This document shows, piece by piece, positions 38,801 to 45,195 of a stretch of 64,000 nucleotides of DNA (the stretch's first letter is position 1; every line of letters starts with the position of its first letter). Below the pieces are notes generated by a model. It was not told the origin of the DNA. It saw only the letters and a program-made list of their open reading frames with translations, and made no database searches. Made by a program: the position numbers and the translations under genes. This DNA is from Dasyornis broadbenti (taxonomy: Eukaryota > Chordata > Aves > Passeriformes > Dasyornithidae), in contig VZRN01004188.1 of NCBI GenBank assembly GCA_013397935.1, forward strand, positions 551,677 to 615,676, written 5' to 3'.

Positions 38801-41072
38801 ATAATAAAACACACACCCAGTCTGGGGAATGGCCATGGGGATGACAGCCTTGATAACATTACACTCACATCTATTGTCACTGCCCATGACAGTTAATGTG
38901 CCTTTTTTTTTCATTTTATTAAGTGGCAAATGGAAGAGGAAGATTCAACACTCCTACCATAAGCTTGCTGTTATGTATAAACATTTCCTTCTGGGGGAGG
39001 GGGGAAATCTTTCTCTATTTTAAAAGGTTACACAGAGTGTGTTGTAAAATGAGAAGGCTTTGATAGAGGAGTATTTTTCTCAGTTTATATCTCCATTTTT
39101 GCCTTTGATCTCTTTTGGAAAATTACATGAAGATCCTCCCCACATTATATTACAATTTTCCACAGAAAAAATTGCTATAGTAGGACATCTTAGAAAGATA
39201 CAATCAATATTATGGAAATATATGCAAATAACTGCAATGTGTGCTGTTCTCCTACCAATAAAATGTCAGGTTAAACTGAAGATATTTTGGCCAAACCAAG
39301 GAAGAATTTGAACATACCCCTTTTACAATGAATTTCAGCCTTTACATGTAGTTTGCTCACCTTATAGTAAGCCTTTGCATTGTTAAAGAGAAGCTGGAAA
39401 TCAGCAGTCAGCACATTCACATCATCATATTCCTCCATCTTCAGCTTTTGTTGGATCTTCATTAAATCAATTGGCTGAGAAACCACTTCATAATAATCTG
39501 GCTGATTTCTGTTGCAGTGAGAAAAACAGGCATCATATTCCAAGCAGTAAAACCAAAACCACAGCACTAAAGCTTGTGCATGTTTATGACTAAATAAACC
39601 AAAGAAAGTTCCAAAATATTTTTGTTACAGCTAAAAGATCTGGACAGTGGTCTATCAGTCAGCTCACTTTATGTATGTTCTGTTACTGTCTTCAGTTTTC
39701 CGAGTTTAAGACAAAATTCAGCCTCTTACTTAACTACTGCATTTTCAAGGGTCACTTCTATTAACCTTCCCAAGCTCTGTCCTTAGGATTACGTCCCACC
39801 ACTTACATAGAACATTTTATAATCAAAGGCACAGATGTTTTAGGCAGGTGTTAAAATAAACATTTTAAATTAATTCAGTGGATCCTTTTTTTTTCCCCTG
39901 AAAAAGGGCACCAATGTAAGCATGTCCCATTGAATAATTACATCAAACGCTTGGATCAAACACTGGTGTGAAAGTATGAAAAATGCAGCTTAGATTTTCA
40001 CAAAATAATGCTGAAGTATTTATCAATTTCCACTTCTCCCTGATTAAATCTCAGGTTCAAGGTTTAACCAGACCTGTGGTCTTACCTTCTCTTCGGTGCC
40101 CTGATGAAGAGCTCACAAAGGAGCCTGCCCTGCTCATCTTTGTAGTCTCTGATGGTGTTGTAGAGCTCATGGCAGACAGCAATCTGAAATGCAAGAATAA
40201 AGTGATGAAAAAGGAGAGAATTTTGAGGAGGTAACAAAGCAAAGCCTGCTTACAAAAGGGGAAGGACAAGCTGCCAGTCCACAGCATGCCCCAAAGCACA
40301 AGTGAGAAGCAATGGGAGCACCTCACACTCTAGCAGGATACCTGACAAGTGTGCCACGTACCGCAAAACCTTTGTTTATTTTTTGAACACAGAGAGCTTT
40401 ATTTCAATGCTAATTCTAAGTAAAACACCCCAAATGTAAATTAATTCAGTACAATTGTCTCCAGGTTATAGGCCTCTACAATAACAACAGGGGTTCTTCT
40501 GCCCTGCAATTAATCAACATTAGACTGCTCATGCAAAGGCATCGCAGAGGCATTATACACTTCAACACAGCCTGTGCCATTCTCCACTTATCCCTCTCTG
40601 CATTTGCTATGCAGATGCAGCTCTCAACTTCTGCACATTACGATTTCAGCTCATTCTCCAACATCCTTCCATATGCTAAATCATCAGTAAAAAGAGAAAA
40701 GCAGCAAAAGCAAAACAGGAAAGAAACAGATGAAACTGGGAAGTCAGGACCAAATCAAAGCTGAGTGAGATCCTAACCAAGCTCAGGCAAGGCAGGAACA
40801 GATTCAGGACTAGCGTACGTATGGTCACTAATTTTACAATCCAGCATATCCCAGACAAGGACACAGTATCCCCAAGAAAAAAAGAAAAGAGGTGCAAGTA
40901 GTAAGAAGGTACTAACAGGATCCACAGTTGGGAGATTGGAAAGTCTCCTCCTCTTCCTGCTTGGGCCTGGTATATTGGTGGAGTGATGAGCATCATCGAA
41001 GTCTCCGCCACTGACACTGCTGGAAGGAGAGGTAGCTCTTCGCCTCTTGGAACCCATGGAATCCAACTTCTT
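2653..41072 (-). CDS. PBRM1: PBRM1, polybromo-1 (BAF180), 3'-truncated by window edge
   Basis: This gene encodes the bromodomain-rich targeting subunit of the PBAF (SWI/SNF) chromatin remodeller, a nuclear reader of acetylated histones. Twenty-six coding exons join in phase and encode about 1,485 residues from the start codon at 41057. In order they give a basic N-terminus (GSKRRR), bromodomains BD1 (about 48-145), BD2 (177-290), BD3 (364-483), BD4 (516-625), BD5 (about 655-760) and BD6 (about 770-880), BAH1 (about 950-1070), BAH2 (about 1150-1270), an HMG box (about 1380-1432) and the start of a Pro/Gln-rich tail. Human PBRM1 is about 1,580-1,690 residues, so the final 100-200 residues lie before base 1 on the plus strand. 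BD2 to BD5 carry the acetyl-lysine Tyr-Asn motif; BD1 has Tyr-Tyr and BD6 has Met-Asn. The gene is head-to-head with GNL3 from a shared CpG island. No frameshift or internal stop was seen. Confidence 0.97.
2812..6594 (-). other. PBRM1 intron between HMG and tail exons
   Basis: A 3.8-kb intron with an A-rich run near 3040-3085 and a polypurine tract at about 5905-6010, listed separately. No exon or RNA gene was recognised. Confidence 0.6.
5905..6010 (+). repeat. GGAA/GGGA polypurine microsatellite
   Basis: About 100 bases made only of A and G, apart from a couple of T interruptions, built from irregular GGAA, GGGA and AAGG units. On the PBRM1 sense strand it is a polypyrimidine tract. Such tracts can bind ETS-type factors or form triplex DNA; neither is shown here. 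Confidence 0.85.
6595..6796 (-). CDS. PBRM1: PBRM1 exon, HMG box
   Basis: Residues 1366-1433: STPKSVKGGNKKEGSKRKIN, then SGYILFSSEMRAVIKAQHPD, SFGELSRLVGTEWRNL and KKAEYE. This is a complete HMG box with the usual Trp in helix 2 and is a DNA/nucleosome-binding module. Confidence 0.95.
7818..8028 (-). CDS. PBRM1: PBRM1 exon, coiled/acidic linker before HMG box
   Basis: Residues 1295-1365: KPIVPQKEPSPLLEKKIQQL, then EAKFAELEGG, an acidic run and MPYTPPQ. The LEKKIQQLEAKFAELE stretch has heptad-like spacing and may form a short coiled coil. Confidence 0.93.
8614..9181 (+). mobile_element. Solo LTR of an avian endogenous retrovirus
   Basis: About 568 bp beginning TGTGTCAGGCTGCGATGGGG and ending CCACCACA, so it has TG...CA termini. 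Internal blocks such as CCAAGTAACCGTTACATGTG, AACACCTAAACATCTGCCTG and AAACTGTCTTTAACTTGATC match, from memory, an LTR family very common in bird genomes. No gag, pol or env sequence flanks it, so it looks like a recombination-derived solo LTR. It is antisense to PBRM1. Flanks are GTCC and ATCC, so any target duplication has decayed. The exact family cannot be assigned without a repeat library. Confidence 0.8.
9230..9413 (-). CDS. PBRM1: PBRM1 exon, BAH2 end
   Basis: Residues 1234-1295: KCVVLSFKDFLSCRPTEI, then FLCESRYNESDKQMKKFKG and AKVVDDEIYYF. The donor GTAAAA lies only 48 bp from the end of a solo LTR in the following intron. Confidence 0.95.
10089..10246 (-). CDS. PBRM1: PBRM1 exon, BAH2 middle
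   Basis: Residues 1181-1233: IEKMWVRDGAAYFFGPIFI, HPEETEHEPTKMFYKKE and LEETCPMTCIL. It ends with one base of a Gly codon. Confidence 0.95.
10543..10688 (-). CDS. PBRM1: PBRM1 exon, BAH2 start
   Basis: Residues 1133-1181: DKEDVPVEMSNGEPGCHYFE, then QLCYNDMWLKVGDCVFIKS and HGLVRPRVG, the opening strands of BAH domain 2. Confidence 0.95.
12054..12320 (-). CDS. PBRM1: PBRM1 exon, BAH1 end and inter-BAH linker
   Basis: Residues 1044-1132: EYFKLCPENFRDEDVYVCE and YSAKTKSFKKIKLW complete BAH1. A divergent acidic linker (NTDKVDEEKHSETLED) follows. It is phase 0 at both ends. Confidence 0.95.
12884..13041 (-). CDS. PBRM1: PBRM1 exon, BAH1 middle
   Basis: Residues 991-1043: EKWLYGCWFYRPNETFH, FLEKEVFKSDYYNKV and GKCVVMFVK, the core of BAH1. 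It ends in phase 0. Confidence 0.95.
13877..14062 (-). CDS. PBRM1: PBRM1 exon, BAH1 start
   Basis: Residues 929-990: EKSEDSSG, then HRTYSQDCSFKNSMYHVGD and YVYVEPAEANLQPHIVCIE, the first strands of BAH domain 1. It ends DSA with one base of a Gly codon. Confidence 0.94.
14677..14888 (-). CDS. PBRM1: PBRM1 exon, BD6 end and charged coil
   Basis: Residues 858-928: TDSEIYEDAVELQQFFIK is the last helix of BD6, followed by LSPALSYTTKHLHNDVEK and a Lys/Glu-rich, probably helical segment (KLPKEIEEDKLKREEEKR). Confidence 0.93.
15427..16069 (-). CDS. PBRM1: PBRM1 large exon, BD5 and most of BD6
   Basis: At 643 bp this is the largest coding exon seen (residues 644-858). It encodes RKSGISPKKSKYM, bromodomain 5 (NEVYEAVKNYTDKRGRR, then LPDYYVTIKKPVDME, pocket NACTYNEPESLIYKDA) and most of bromodomain 6 (LIQELIHNLFVSVMSHQD, then PPLTFDIIRKNVENN), ending ERARRMN with a split Arg codon. 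Having one and a half bromodomains uninterrupted contrasts with the two to four exons used for BD1 to BD3. Confidence 0.96.
17226..17331 (-). CDS. PBRM1: PBRM1 exon, BD4 last helix and linker
   Basis: Residues 609-644: VYNDAHMLEKILKEKRKELG closes BD4, followed by an acidic AEDDDVASPKLKL. The donor GTAAGA leaves one base of a Ser codon. Confidence 0.93.
18164..18440 (-). CDS. PBRM1: PBRM1 exon, BD4
   Basis: Residues 516-608 hold nearly all of bromodomain 4: first helix (KQRMKILYNAVLEAREP), ZA loop (KKDYPDYYKIILEPMDLK) and pocket (FRNARHYNEEGSQ) with Tyr-Asn. It is phase 0 at its end. Confidence 0.95.
18441..21157 (-). other. PBRM1 intron
   Basis: A 2.7-kb AT-rich intron between the BD4 exon and the preceding linker exon. 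No exon, RNA gene or clear repeat was recognised. Confidence 0.55.
21158..21255 (-). CDS. PBRM1: PBRM1 exon, BD3-BD4 linker
   Basis: Residues 484-516: AKKKELARRDDIEDGDSM, then a Ser-rich stretch and SSKRK. It is a basic/acidic linker with likely phosphorylation sites. Confidence 0.92.
21731..21872 (-). CDS. PBRM1: PBRM1 exon, BD3 second part
   Basis: Residues 436-483, with TKLKNHEYETLDQLEADLN and the pocket NAKRYNVPNSAIYK, which carries the canonical Tyr-Asn. It ends in phase 0 after KMQQVMQ. Confidence 0.93.
22182..22520 (+). mobile_element. Probable solo LTR (ERV-K-like) in a PBRM1 intron
   Basis: About 340 bp starting TGAGATGCCAAAGTCGCCTT and ending near GGTTTGGGGCA. It has the layout of a short retroviral LTR: U3-like sequence, a polyadenylation signal inside GCGCTGAATAAAGCAAATAC, a short R/U5-like stretch and a 3' end near CCGGTTTGGGGCA. 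No internal retroviral genes lie beside it. Boundaries are uncertain and no target-site duplication was found. Confidence 0.55.
22905..23222 (+). mobile_element. CR1 LINE 3' fragment
   Basis: Contains the conserved CR1 3' blocks TTTTTTACTGTGAGGGTGGT, GTGGAGTCTCCATC and GAGATAATCAAAACCTGACT, followed by GGTTGGCCTGGATGGTCTCC and the terminal ATTCTGGGATTCTGTGA repeat. It is a 5'-truncated avian CR1 copy, antisense to PBRM1. Confidence 0.88.
23590..24250. other. CpG-rich island inside a PBRM1 intron
   Basis: A GC- and CpG-rich block about 2 kb from the nearest PBRM1 exon, in otherwise AT-rich intron. It contains two similar CAGCGCCCCCTG motifs about 60 bp apart (near 24110 and 24168). Open frames on both strands (for example 23703-24203) look like by-products of GC content and match no family I know. 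The left part (near 23618) resembles a TG-started LTR, so it may be transposon-derived. It could instead be an internal promoter or enhancer. Confidence 0.4.
26257..26473 (-). CDS. PBRM1: PBRM1 exon, BD3 first part
   Basis: Residues 364-436. AARYEEGESEAESITSF leads into the first helix (YQLYDTVRSCRNNQGQL) and ZA loop (KKKYPDYYQQIKTPI) of bromodomain 3. The donor GTAAGA splits an Arg codon. Confidence 0.93.
26474..29873 (-). other. PBRM1 intron with an assembly gap
   Basis: A 3.4-kb AT-rich intron. Fifty unknown bases (28828-28877) are flanked by A runs on both sides, so the gap probably sits in a poly-A or A-rich repeat. No exon was recognised. Confidence 0.6.
29874..29965 (-). CDS. PBRM1: PBRM1 exon, linker before BD3
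   Basis: Residues 333-363: NKRSAQGDRLSAITMALQYG, then an acidic SESDEDAALA. It ends with one base of an Ala codon completed by the BD3 exon. Confidence 0.92.
29966..31513 (-). other. PBRM1 intron with a GC-richer, unassigned segment
   Basis: About 30400-31430 is less AT-rich than its surroundings and carries several overlapping open frames on both strands (up to 109 codons), but none looks like a known protein. Composition and abrupt edges suggest an old transposable element. I cannot name the family. Confidence 0.35.
31514..31612 (-). CDS. PBRM1: PBRM1 exon, BD2-BD3 linker
   Basis: Residues 300-333: TASNLAASKLTGPSSQGKGS and then ERNSSNKYYR. The linker matches the vertebrate PBRM1 linker in layout, with species differences. 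An internal CAG (just above 31563) could act as an alternative in-frame acceptor. Confidence 0.88.
31613..34161 (-). other. PBRM1 intron
   Basis: A 2.5-kb AT-rich intron. No exon, RNA gene or clear repeat was recognised. Confidence 0.55.
34162..34247 (-). CDS. PBRM1: PBRM1 exon, BD2 last helix
   Basis: Residues 272-300: DANAIKKIFNMKKAEIEHSE, closing bromodomain 2 and entering the BD2-BD3 linker. It ends with two bases of an Arg codon. Confidence 0.92.
34668..34766 (-). CDS. PBRM1: PBRM1 exon, BD2 acetyl-lysine pocket
   Basis: Residues 239-271, including AKNAKTYNEPGSQVFK with the canonical Tyr-Asn of bromodomain 2. Phase 0 at both ends. Confidence 0.93.
35540..35608 (-). CDS. PBRM1: PBRM1 exon, BD2 ZA loop
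   Basis: A 69-bp exon encoding residues 216-238 with the bromodomain signature QYPDYYAIIKEPIDLKTI. Phase 0 at both ends, so skipping it would keep frame but remove the ZA loop of BD2. Confidence 0.92.
36174..36290 (-). CDS. PBRM1: PBRM1 exon, BD2 first part
   Basis: Residues 177-215. It starts SSPGYLKEILEQLLEA, the first helix of bromodomain 2, and ends ISELFQKLPSKV. Phase 0 at both ends. Confidence 0.93.
36943..37083 (-). CDS. PBRM1: PBRM1 exon, BD1-BD2 linker
   Basis: Residues 130-176. It begins PDSPEYKAACKLWELYLR, the last helix of BD1, then an acidic linker rich in Asp and Glu (AEEDDDDEEGHDNQ). It is phase 0 at both ends. The donor GTAAGT follows the codons for Glu-Leu. Confidence 0.9.
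37084..39360 (-). other. PBRM1 intron
   Basis: A 2.3-kb AT-rich intron between the BD1 pocket exon and the linker exon. There is a short CA-rich run near 38538-38552. Nothing else was recognised. Confidence 0.55.
39361..39508 (-). CDS. PBRM1: PBRM1 exon, BD1 second part
   Basis: Encodes residues 80-129: NQPDYYEVVSQPIDLMKI of the ZA loop, then LLFNNAKAYYK. Where most bromodomains have Tyr-Asn, BD1 has Tyr-Tyr, so the canonical acetyl-lysine-anchoring Asn is absent. Human BD1 also has YYK here, so this is a family trait and not damage. Confidence 0.93.
40086..40183 (-). CDS. PBRM1: PBRM1 exon, BD1 first part
   Basis: Encodes residues 48-80, the first helix and ZA-loop start of bromodomain 1 (CHELYNTIRDYKDEQGR, then LFIRAPKRR). 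The donor after AAGAGAAG splits an Arg codon that is completed by the next exon. Confidence 0.93.
40917..41072 (-). CDS. PBRM1: PBRM1 first coding exon
   Basis: Holds the start codon (41057-41055) and residues 1-47, beginning MGSKRRRATSPSSS and ending NLPTVDP. The start matches the known vertebrate N-terminus. The codons before it are open (KKLDS) but contain no ATG before the acceptor at 41073, so the first 15 bases are 5' UTR. Two basic clusters (KRRR and RKRRR) look like nuclear localisation signals. Confidence 0.93.
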
Positions 41073-44000
41073 CTATAATGAACACAAACATTCTTAAAGC
41101 CCTGGCATTGCACCCAAGCCCTCTGCTGAGCGCTACCTGCAGAGGTAGCAAAGCTCCTGATGAGTTAGGTACGTTTGCGAAATGCTACAGGTTAGTTAAG
41201 CCATTTCTGTAACACCAACTTCGTGAAAATCCTCAAGAGTAAAGGGAAATCAAAATGCTCCTACAGTTCTATAGTCACCAATGACAGTAAGGCCAGAAAC
41301 CTTCAAGCTTACAGTGATGGAGGTGAATTTAGCAGCTCTTAGTAAAATATGTTCTTAAACTCTCTATTTTCATACCCCATCCTATGCATGACAAATAAGC
41401 AAGAACCACTGTTTTCAACAAAAACAGCTGTACAAAGACACATGCTCAGTTCTGGTGTAAAAGCACTTCATTCCATGTCAAACTAAAAAAACCATGAAAA
41501 ACAGACCAACAAAGAAAAAAGCCCACACAAACAAACAAAACAAATTACAAATGAAAAGGGCCACAGAATACCTTGTGTAATATTCAAGTGAAAAAAAGGT
41601 CTGGACCACCATGGGACCTCTCAATCTCACTTTATGTGTGGGATGAATGGCTCAACCATGGAGTAGCAGAAAAAGCCCCCTCCTCTTTTGGCCATAGTTT
41701 TGCATTTACCAACATAAGCAGAGAAAAATGAATAACCACCATCCAACAACGATGACAATTTATGAAACAAGTTGTTGGCTCTTTCCCAACTTTCAGTGAT
41801 AGCATCAGAAAAATACCTTTATTTGTGGCTATCTCAAAGGCTGAGGACAGAACAGATCCATCTATCCCAGCCTATACCCATTTTCCAACCAAATCCAGGA
41901 ATTTCTTTTAGGAGGCACTCAGATGATTGACAAGGTATGGCAGCACAACATAACTGCATTGAAGCATTTTTGTTAGAGACAGAGATAACTTCAAGCACAC
42001 TCAAGATGAATAAGGTAGGAATAATTAATAGCTACGAAAAAGAAAAGCAAAAGGCCAAGGCAGAGTAATGGAGATACAATCAATAATTTACCAGATTTAC
42101 CAGAGTAGAACCAGCACCTCGAAAAGCCAGTCTCCTCATAGTGTCTGATGGCCAAGCACAGATACTGCGAGAAGATGACACTCTTAGAGTGGCAAACCAC
42201 TAAAGGTGTTAGTACAGCCAGAACTGGAAGACAAGAAAAAGGAAAGAGGGAGAGAAGAAAATTCAGAGTAGGTAGATAAAGAATAAAATCAAAGAATAAA
42301 ATGGATAATTACAGTGACAGAGAAAAAAGCAAGAAGCAGAAGGTTACTTTTTTTAGCCCAGCAGAAACTCTACAAAGTAATTTTGTATACAGAATGCTAG
42401 ACACTTCTGTCATTGTCACAGCAAAAATACATTTCTCTAACGTTCTTGAATATGCATTACAGATTTCATAGCCACTTGCTAGAGAATGTTCATCAAGCGG
42501 AGCAGAGAGTAAACAGAAGTGATATCTGACCTGAGAGTACAAACCAGAAAGCAGTAAAAGTTACAGAATGCAAAGCAGTATAGTGATTATAACAACATAA
42601 TCTTAAGGTCAACAAACACTTAATAAACTCTAAGATGACGCACCTCCATCACTCCTCAGAGGATTTTTACACTCAGAAGTAAGCAATAAGTATGCAGCCA
42701 TACACTAAAAATACACTGTTTCAATTTCTAAGCAGTCGTCAAGTCCAATGCTTTTCCCAGAAATTCCATGTGAAATACACGGAACCATTTCATGGCAAAA
42801 TGTTTGCTTCTGTGTAGTTCATCCAATTACTGCCTTCAAACAAACCCCAGGGAGATTCTTTTCCTGTTCAGCTCCCTGGACGTTTTCATAACACGGACAT
42901 GCAGAGAAGCTCTGTGCTTTATCAGCAGGCAATTCATCTTGGGAACTGACAACAAGCCTCACACTTTGGCACTGCCTCCAACTTTCATCTGAGGGCTACA
43001 GTCTGGAGTGGCTCAACGTGCTGGGAAACACAAGCCCTTGGTTGTGGAAGAAAGGCAGGAGGCACTACCAGAATCAATAATTCTGCTTCAACCGGGAATC
43101 CAAAAGTACACTCAGTCTAATCCCATCCTGAAATAACTATTTGGGAACCTCCCAACCAGCACCTGCTTGCAAACTGCACATCAGCTGCTCCATGTGCATT
43201 ATCTGAGGCACAAACTCTGTGGCTCTCAGCCATACTCTGACACTGGTCTGATCAAGACAGCCTCACCACTTGGACACAGCTTCCAAAACACATTTTTATC
43301 ATCCAATAATCGTGCAAAAGACATATCAGCCTGGACAACACCATGAATATTCAGTGAGAGACCTGCTGATATAAAACTCTAGGCTGAATGCGAGACTCCA
43401 AAATACAAAGTTCTCTCTAGACAGATCTCCACACTCCTAAGCACAGAGCACTAAGCACTCTGTTATGCACAGAAACATATTGTTTCACTTAAGAACCTGT
43501 CTCCCAGACTTTCTCCTGCAATCTCACTGCTGGCTCACAAGTCTCTCAACAATCACGCCAAAGATCTCCACAGCTACAAATGAGCTACCTCCAATGCAAC
43601 AGGAGCTTGAGCATCTCCTTAGGAATTGCTCCTAGCAGCCATAAAAATGTCTCAAAACCACAGCAAGAAATGTTTTGGCCATTACTAATGCACATGTATA
43701 CTGACATATACACAACGGGGGTAAGGTTGTCTCTCCCAAAAGCTGTATAGACTGACCACAAGTGTCACCCACTCCAACTTCACTACACGAATAGGTTTTA
43801 CACACAGTGGACAAAACAAACTTAAAATAAAGTAAGGCATCCTAGCACACGTTTCATTTTCTGCCTCCAGGTAGAGGAGAGCTAAAAGCCAATAGATACC
43901 ATGGGTAGTATTTACTGCTATCAGGATCTCTCACGTTTCAACAGAAATACTAAACACAGTAAATTTAGCAAAGGGAACAAGGGAGGGAAACGCAGCCAGA

Positions 44001-44160
44001 ATTTCCCCCGGTTATCGATCCCATTGAAACCTGCTACGGCATGGGAAGAGAGGGACGGCAGCAACGAGACACTGTAAAAGGGCAAAGCTGGCGAATAAGC
44101 GAGAGAGACAACACATCCATCGTTTTATCAACACCAGGACAAGAAACAAAGATGCCAAAT
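41073..44160 (-). other. PBRM1 first intron (5' UTR intron)
   Basis: About 3 kb between the start-codon exon and the CpG island. The acceptor at 41073 (ATTATAG on the minus strand) implies at least one upstream non-coding exon, which must lie here or, more likely, in the CpG island. No coding exon was recognised. Confidence 0.6.
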
Positions 44161-44660
44161 TTGTAATTTCCCCGAAGCGCCGGAGCCCCTGCCCGGGAGG
44201 TAAGGTGTCATCCCCGGCAGAAGACAAAGAAAACCCGTTTCCTGGCACCGGGTGGACAGGACGGTGTCCCGGGCCCGCCTCGCGCTGCCACCACCGCGGG
44301 CAGGACCCACTGCCCCAGGCCCGCTCCGGGAACGGTCGTTGTCACCCTGTGGGCCCAGGCGGCGCCGGGACGGGGAACACGCTGGGAACAGGGCGGGAAG
44401 GGCTGAGGCGCACCCGGCCCAGAGGCCGGGGACTGGGACAGCGACATGTCCCAGGCCCGGGGGAAGTGACAGGGGCAGGCGTCGCTCGGCGCCCCGGGCC
44501 CATCGCGGCGGGGCCGCTGCGCGCTCGGGCGGCGCCGTCACACAAAGGGAGGCAGCGGCCTCTAAGCTCCAGCACGCGCCCCGCCTGCGCCGCTTACCCC
44601 GTCGGCTCCGCTCCGCCTCCCGCAGCCGCGGCCGACCCGGGGTGGGTACGCAGGGTCCGC

Positions 44661-45050
44661 NNNNNNNNNNNNNNNNNNNNNNNNNNNNNNNNNNNNNNNN
44701 NNNNNNNNNNNNNNNNNNNNNNNNNNNNNNNNNNNNNNNNNNNNNNNNNNNNNNNNNNNNNNNNNNNNNNNNNNNNNNNNNNNNNNNNNNNNNNNNNNNN
44801 NNNNNNNNNNNNNNNNNNNNNNNNNNNNNNNNNNNNNNNNNNNNNNNNNNNNNNNNNNNNNNNNNNNNNNNNNNNNNNNNNNNNNNNNNNNNNNNNNNNN
44901 NNNNNNNNNNNNNNNNNNNNNNNNNNNNNNNNNNNNNNNNNNNNNNNNNNNNNNNNNNNNNNNNNNNNNNNNNNNNNNNNNNNNNNNNNNNNNNNNNNNN
45001 NNNNNNNNNNNNNNNNNNNNNNNNNNNNNNNNNNNNNNNNNNNNNNNNNN
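44661..45050. other. Assembly gap (390 N) in the CpG island
   Basis: A run of 390 N flanked by very GC-rich sequence on both sides. It most likely hides GNL3 exon 1 with its start codon and the core bidirectional promoter. Confidence 0.98.
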
Positions 45051-45136
45051 ACGCCGGGGCGGGAGCTCGATCGCGGCCCCGGTGGCGGGGAATGCGTGTA
45101 GCAGCACACGGCGCTGACGGGCGCGGTGCGTTGCAG

Positions 45137-45195
45137 AGCTGAGGAAGGCAAGCAAGAGGCTGAGCTGCCATAAGCGCTACAAGATCCAGAAGAAG
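45137..45195 (+). CDS. GNL3: GNL3 exon 2
   Basis: Encodes (K)LRKASKRLSCHKRYKIQKK, the basic nucleolar-targeting N-terminus. Its first two bases complete a codon started in exon 1, so exon 1 must end in phase 1. Donor GTGAGT. Confidence 0.9.
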
